A stretch of 64,000 bases of DNA. Source: Lachnospiraceae bacterium (GTDB lineage Bacteria > Bacillota > Clostridia > Lachnospirales > Lachnospiraceae). A program made the translations under genes and the position numbers. The notes below the pieces were generated by a model that was not told the DNA's origin, searched no databases, and saw only the letters and a list, made by a program, of their open reading frames with translations. Positions 61,150 through 64,000 of this stretch are shown piece by piece (positions within the stretch are counted from its first letter, which is position 1; the number at the start of each line of letters is the position of its first letter). The stretch covers positions 248,001 through 312,000 of the forward strand of contig CAJTDK010000004.1 of NCBI GenBank assembly GCA_910575105.1. The letters run 5' to 3'.

Positions 61150-61875
61150 ATGAGTAAGGTTACAATGGCAAATTTCCCGGAGCTGCCTTACGCAGTAGAA
61201 GAGGCGGTGAACCGGCTCAGGATTAATATCAATTTCCTCGGCAATGATATCCGGAAAATCATGGTAGTCAGTACTATGCCGAACGAAGGGAAAAGCTTCG
61301 TGACAATGCAGCTCTGGAGACAGATGGCACAGGCGGGTACATCGTCTATACTGGTGGATCTTGATCTTAGAAAATCTATCATGACTGAGAAGTATGGGAT
61401 TACTTCTGATGATGGAGCGACCATCAAAGGGACTTCCTTTTATCTGTCTCATACAGTCGGTATTGAGGAGGCTGTATTTCAGACTGAGATTGAGCACGGC
61501 GATATTATGCCGAATACAGATAATGTAGTGAACCCGTCTATGCTTTTGGAGAGCAGACGTTTTGAGGAAATGCTGGAATATATGAGTGAGAAGTACCGTT
61601 ACGTGCTCCTCGATTCCCCGCCGCTTAATCTTGTATCTGATGGGGAGAGGATTGGTAATCTCTGTGACGGGGCGATTCTGGTAGTAAGGGGTGGTGAAAC
61701 GCCTAAAGCGATGGTGAAGCACTCTATCCTTCAGCTTGAGAGAGCGGGATGCCCGCTTTTGGGAATCGTACTAAACCGTGTACAGGGAGCAGGAAGCGGC
61801 TATTACTACAAAAAATATGGCGGCAATTATTATGGCGGTCATTATTATGGAAGTGAATATTACTACGGCAAATAG
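61150..61875 (+). CDS. CpsD/BY-kinase (tyrosine autokinase)
   Basis: 241 residues. Walker A-type 'STMPNEGKSFVTMQLWRQ' near 40-56, Walker A' 'SILVDLDLRKS' near 68-78 and Walker B 'YVLLDSPPLN' near 157. The C-terminal 27 residues after GAGSG are very rich in Tyr (YYYKKYGGNYYGGHYYGSEY and on), about 12 Tyr, the autophosphorylation cluster. Phosphorylated state is set with the PHP phosphatase at the operon start. Start is an ATG after AGAGGTGATGGC. Confidence 0.94.
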   Translation: MSKVTMANFPELPYAVEEAVNRLRININFLGNDIRKIMVVSTMPNEGKSFVTMQLWRQMAQAGTSSILVDLDLRKSIMTEKYGITSDDGATIKGTSFYLSHTVGIEEAVFQTEIEHGDIMPNTDNVVNPSMLLESRRFEEMLEYMSEKYRYVLLDSPPLNLVSDGERIGNLCDGAILVVRGGETPKAMVKHSILQLERAGCPLLGIVLNRVQGAGSGYYYKKYGGNYYGGHYYGSEYYYGK

Positions 61876-61972
61876 TCAGCCGAAAAGTTAATCTGTGAGT
61901 TCTCCGATAGGCATAAGTCTGTCTGGTTCTCAATATAATCAATCCATGAGGAGAAAGGAGGGAAATGAGGAG

Positions 61973-62551
61973 ATGATTCGTAAATTCAAAAAAGGTTTGG
62001 CATGCGCATTAGTTGCAGCTCTTACATTTGCAGCTGCAGCGCCTGTTACAGCTGACGCAGCTGACAGCCCGACAAAGGCGCCTGTTACAGAAACAAAGAA
62101 AGATGTACAGACAACTACAGGTGGTGTGAAAGCTACGGTTAACACATCCAAGAATGGTTCTGCTACATTGAAAGCAGTCGCTAAGACAAGCAAGAAGAGT
62201 GTTTCTGTTGGATCTACTGTTACAGTAAACGGTGTGAAATACACTGTTAAGACAGTTGATGCTAAGGCATTTGCTAACTGTACAAAGGCTACATCCATTA
62301 CTCTTCCGACTACGATCGCTAATATCAAAGCTAGCGCATTTACTGGCGCTAAGAAGGTAAAGACGGTTGTACTTAAGAGCACAGGAGCTGTTAAGGTTAA
62401 TAAGAAAGCATTCAAGGGTGTTTCGACAAAGAAGATGACCATCAAGGTTAACAAGAAAATGTCGAAGAAGAACTACAACGCACTTGTAAAAGCGCTTAGA
62501 AAAGCAGGCTTCAAAGGCAAAATTAAGAGAACAGCAAAGTCATATAAATAA
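61973..62551 (+). CDS. Secreted leucine-rich/BspA-like repeat protein
   Basis: 192 residues from ATG 61973 (GGAAATGAGGAG). Signal peptide: basic MIRKFKKG then ALVAALTFAAAAPVTADAAD. A Thr/Lys-rich middle is followed by a short LRR_5/BspA-type unit (VDAKAFANCTKATSITLPTTI and IKASAFTGAKKVKTVVL). The end is Lys-rich. No wall-anchor motif. It may bind the polymer or wall; it sits between the kinase and the dehydratase gene, with its own terminator, so it may be a separate unit. Confidence 0.75.
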   Translation: MIRKFKKGLACALVAALTFAAAAPVTADAADSPTKAPVTETKKDVQTTTGGVKATVNTSKNGSATLKAVAKTSKKSVSVGSTVTVNGVKYTVKTVDAKAFANCTKATSITLPTTIANIKASAFTGAKKVKTVVLKSTGAVKVNKKAFKGVSTKKMTIKVNKKMSKKNYNALVKALRKAGFKGKIKRTAKSYK

Positions 62552-62572
62552 TGATGGCGTGTGTTCAAGAGG

Positions 62573-62620
62573 AGCGGGACTGCATCGGAAGCAGGTTTTC
62601 TTGTGCAGTCCCCGTTTCTT
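62573..62620 (+). terminator. Terminator after the BspA-like gene
   Basis: CGGGACTGCA pairs with TGCAGTCCCCG, then TTTCTTG. Confidence 0.75.
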
Positions 62621-62899
62621 GAAATGGGCCTGTTTTTATGACATGAGGCCGATTTACTGATTATGAGTGACTCACAGATCATAAACCGACTCACGGATCA
62701 TGAGGTGAAGGTCTCTTGAAGACATGATCTATACGTAAGGACACATTGTTAAGGATTGAATAGAATACGCTGGGAAGACCGGCCGTACAGGCGGCTTTTA
62801 CGGTGTATTGTATTCAGTTTTTAATGATAGACATCTGTATTTCTCAGGAAGCAGACGGCGGCGATACAGGATTAGCGGAAGGAAGGAGGGGGAAAGACG
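62621..62899. other. Intergenic region before the dehydratase gene
   Basis: About 280 bp. Repeats of 'gactcac(a/g)gatcat' at 62668-62702 are seen as two near-identical blocks; no gene or certain promoter. Confidence 0.35.
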
Positions 62900-64000
62900 A
62901 TGGCTGAGAGAAAAGAGAAAAAAGGAAGACGCTTTAAACACTGGGAAGTCATCGCTTTCTATCTGGCAGCCTATGACATCGCCATGGTTAATTTTTCCTA
63001 TTTCCTTGGCCTGTGGCTCAGGTTCGATTTCCGTTTCTCCCAGATCCCGCCAGAGTACCTGCGTTCCTTTTTGAAGTTCACGCCCTTTTATACGGTATTC
63101 GCTATCGGCTGTTTTTATGCCCTGCGGCTCTATAACAGTCTATGGAGGTTCGCAAGCTTTGATGAACTGAACCGGATATTTGCGGCGTCTGTGATCACTA
63201 CGCTGTTTCATGTCATCGGAATCACTGTATTTGTAAAGCGGATGCCCATTTCCTATTACATGATGGGCGCGGTGTTCCAGTTCGGCCTGGTGACAGTGGT
63301 CCGTTTTTCCTACCGTTTTATCACTCTGGAGCGTTCCAGGCGGGAGAAAGCCGCTGGCGCCGCCCACCGGGTGATGATCATCGGGGCGGGCGCTGCCGGG
63401 CAGATCATCATCAGGGATCTGAAAAATAGTTCTGACTTTTATGCGATACCGGTGTGTGTCATTGATGATAATGACAACAAATGGGGGCGGTTCATGGACG
63501 GCGTGCCGGTTGTCGGCGGCCGGTACCATATCCTGGAGATGGCAAAAAAATATAATATCGACCAGATCTTATACGCCATCCCGACAGCTTCTGCGGAAAA
63601 TAAGCGCGACATCCTCAATATCTGCAAAGAGACGGGATGTGAACTGCACAGCCTTTCCGGCATTTACCAGCAGGCGGATAACCAGGCCCTGCTCAGTAAG
63701 ATGCGCCCGGTGGCTGTGGAGGACCTCCTTGGCAGGGAGACTATCAGGGTCAACATGGAGGAGATCTTCCGGCACATCAAGGGTAAGCGGATCCTGGTGA
63801 CCGGAGGCGGGGGAAGCATCGGCTCTGAACTCTGCCGGCAGATTGCCGGTCATAATCCGGAGCAGCTGATCATTTTTGATATCTATGAGAATAATGCCTA
63901 TGACATCCAGCAGGAGCTTAAGCGGAAGTATGGCAGCAAGCTGAACCTGGTGGTCCTGATCGGCTCCGTGCGCGACAGCCGGAGGGTTGATCAGGTGTTT
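62900..64000 (+). CDS. CapD/EpsC-type membrane nucleoside-sugar 4,6-dehydratase, 3' end cut
   Basis: 367 residues visible, running off the window. From ATG 62900 (GGAAGGAGGGGGAAAGACG). Four membrane helices fall within about 18-115 (EVIAFYLAAYDIAMVNFSYF, then FYTVFAIGCFYALRLY and on). A first Rossmann-like domain follows with MIIGAGAAGQIII near 158, and a second with ILVTGGGGSIGSELC near 296, the dehydratase NAD(P) site. Members make UDP-4-keto-sugars to start capsule repeat units. The catalytic Tyr/Lys region is beyond the edge. Confidence 0.9.
   Translation, partial: MAERKEKKGRRFKHWEVIAFYLAAYDIAMVNFSYFLGLWLRFDFRFSQIPPEYLRSFLKFTPFYTVFAIGCFYALRLYNSLWRFASFDELNRIFAASVITTLFHVIGITVFVKRMPISYYMMGAVFQFGLVTVVRFSYRFITLERSRREKAAGAAHRVMIIGAGAAGQIIIRDLKNSSDFYAIPVCVIDDNDNKWGRFMDGVPVVGGRYHILEMAKKYNIDQILYAIPTASAENKRDILNICKETGCELHSLSGIYQQADNQALLSKMRPVAVEDLLGRETIRVNMEEIFRHIKGKRILVTGGGGSIGSELCRQIAGHNPEQLIIFDIYENNAYDIQQELKRKYGSKLNLVVLIGSVRDSRRVDQVF

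Overview
The window looks like the chromosome of a Gram-positive anaerobe of the Lachnospiraceae (Clostridium cluster XIVa). This rests on gene content and order (ylxM-ffh-rpsP-khpA-rimM-trmD ... rplS-lepB-rbgA-lepB-rnhB-yraN), luxS, an SNF-type Na+ symporter, a CpsB-type phosphatase and strong GGAGG ribosome binding sites. Species cannot be told from the sequence alone.

Layout. 1-13.6 kb: xpaC (5' end cut)-telA, luxS, a histidine phosphatase, trpS, a decayed alpha/beta hydrolase, an ABC-F ATPase, a patatin, an SNF symporter, truA, a Cys/Gly-rich small protein and a J-domain protein. 13.69-15.41 kb: an IS4-type insertion sequence with a frameshifted transposase, which landed inside a dispersed ~146-bp repeat present three times in the window. 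15.6-28.3 kb: the translation/secretion housekeeping cluster with an embedded hybrid sensor kinase, then mscS and tRNA-Thr(CGT). 28.6-31.9 kb: a chemotaxis receptor and the permease plus C-terminal half of a NitT/TauT-type ABC importer.

31.98-57.77 kb: an integrated ~25.8-kb mobile element. It splits the ABC importer ATPase exactly inside its Walker A motif: codons for ...GPSGCG are at 57.8 kb and for GKST... at 31.98 kb. A 6-bp repeat (ttgccg) flanks it, and a large serine recombinase sits at its right end. Joining the two inner ends gives a 50-bp attP-like site with two nested inverted repeats on one axis. The element is a mosaic: AT-rich genes (a degenerate SF3/D5-type helicase-like protein and a NB-ARC-like STAND ATPase beside a zinc-ribbon protein) alternate with GC-richer blocks (a HerA/DUF87 ATPase operon joined to a ParA fragment; a DUF932-YqaJ-single-strand-annealing-DUF5688 recombination module). 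It also has two minimal relaxase modules, a candidate oriT, two Rpn/PD-(D/E)XK proteins, two toxin-antitoxin pairs (one frameshifted), a secreted Ig-like/NlpC-type protein, and several 17-19-bp operator-like palindromes.

57.9-64 kb: start of an exopolysaccharide/capsule locus: promoter, cpsB-type phosphatase, LCP ligase, Wzz-type adaptor, BY-kinase with Tyr-rich tail, a secreted repeat protein, and a CapD-like membrane dehydratase running off the window.

The strongest leads are the Walker A-targeting integration event, the STAND ATPase/zinc-ribbon pair as a defence candidate, and the set of compact relaxases, palindromes and 10-bp iteron-like repeats in the element.
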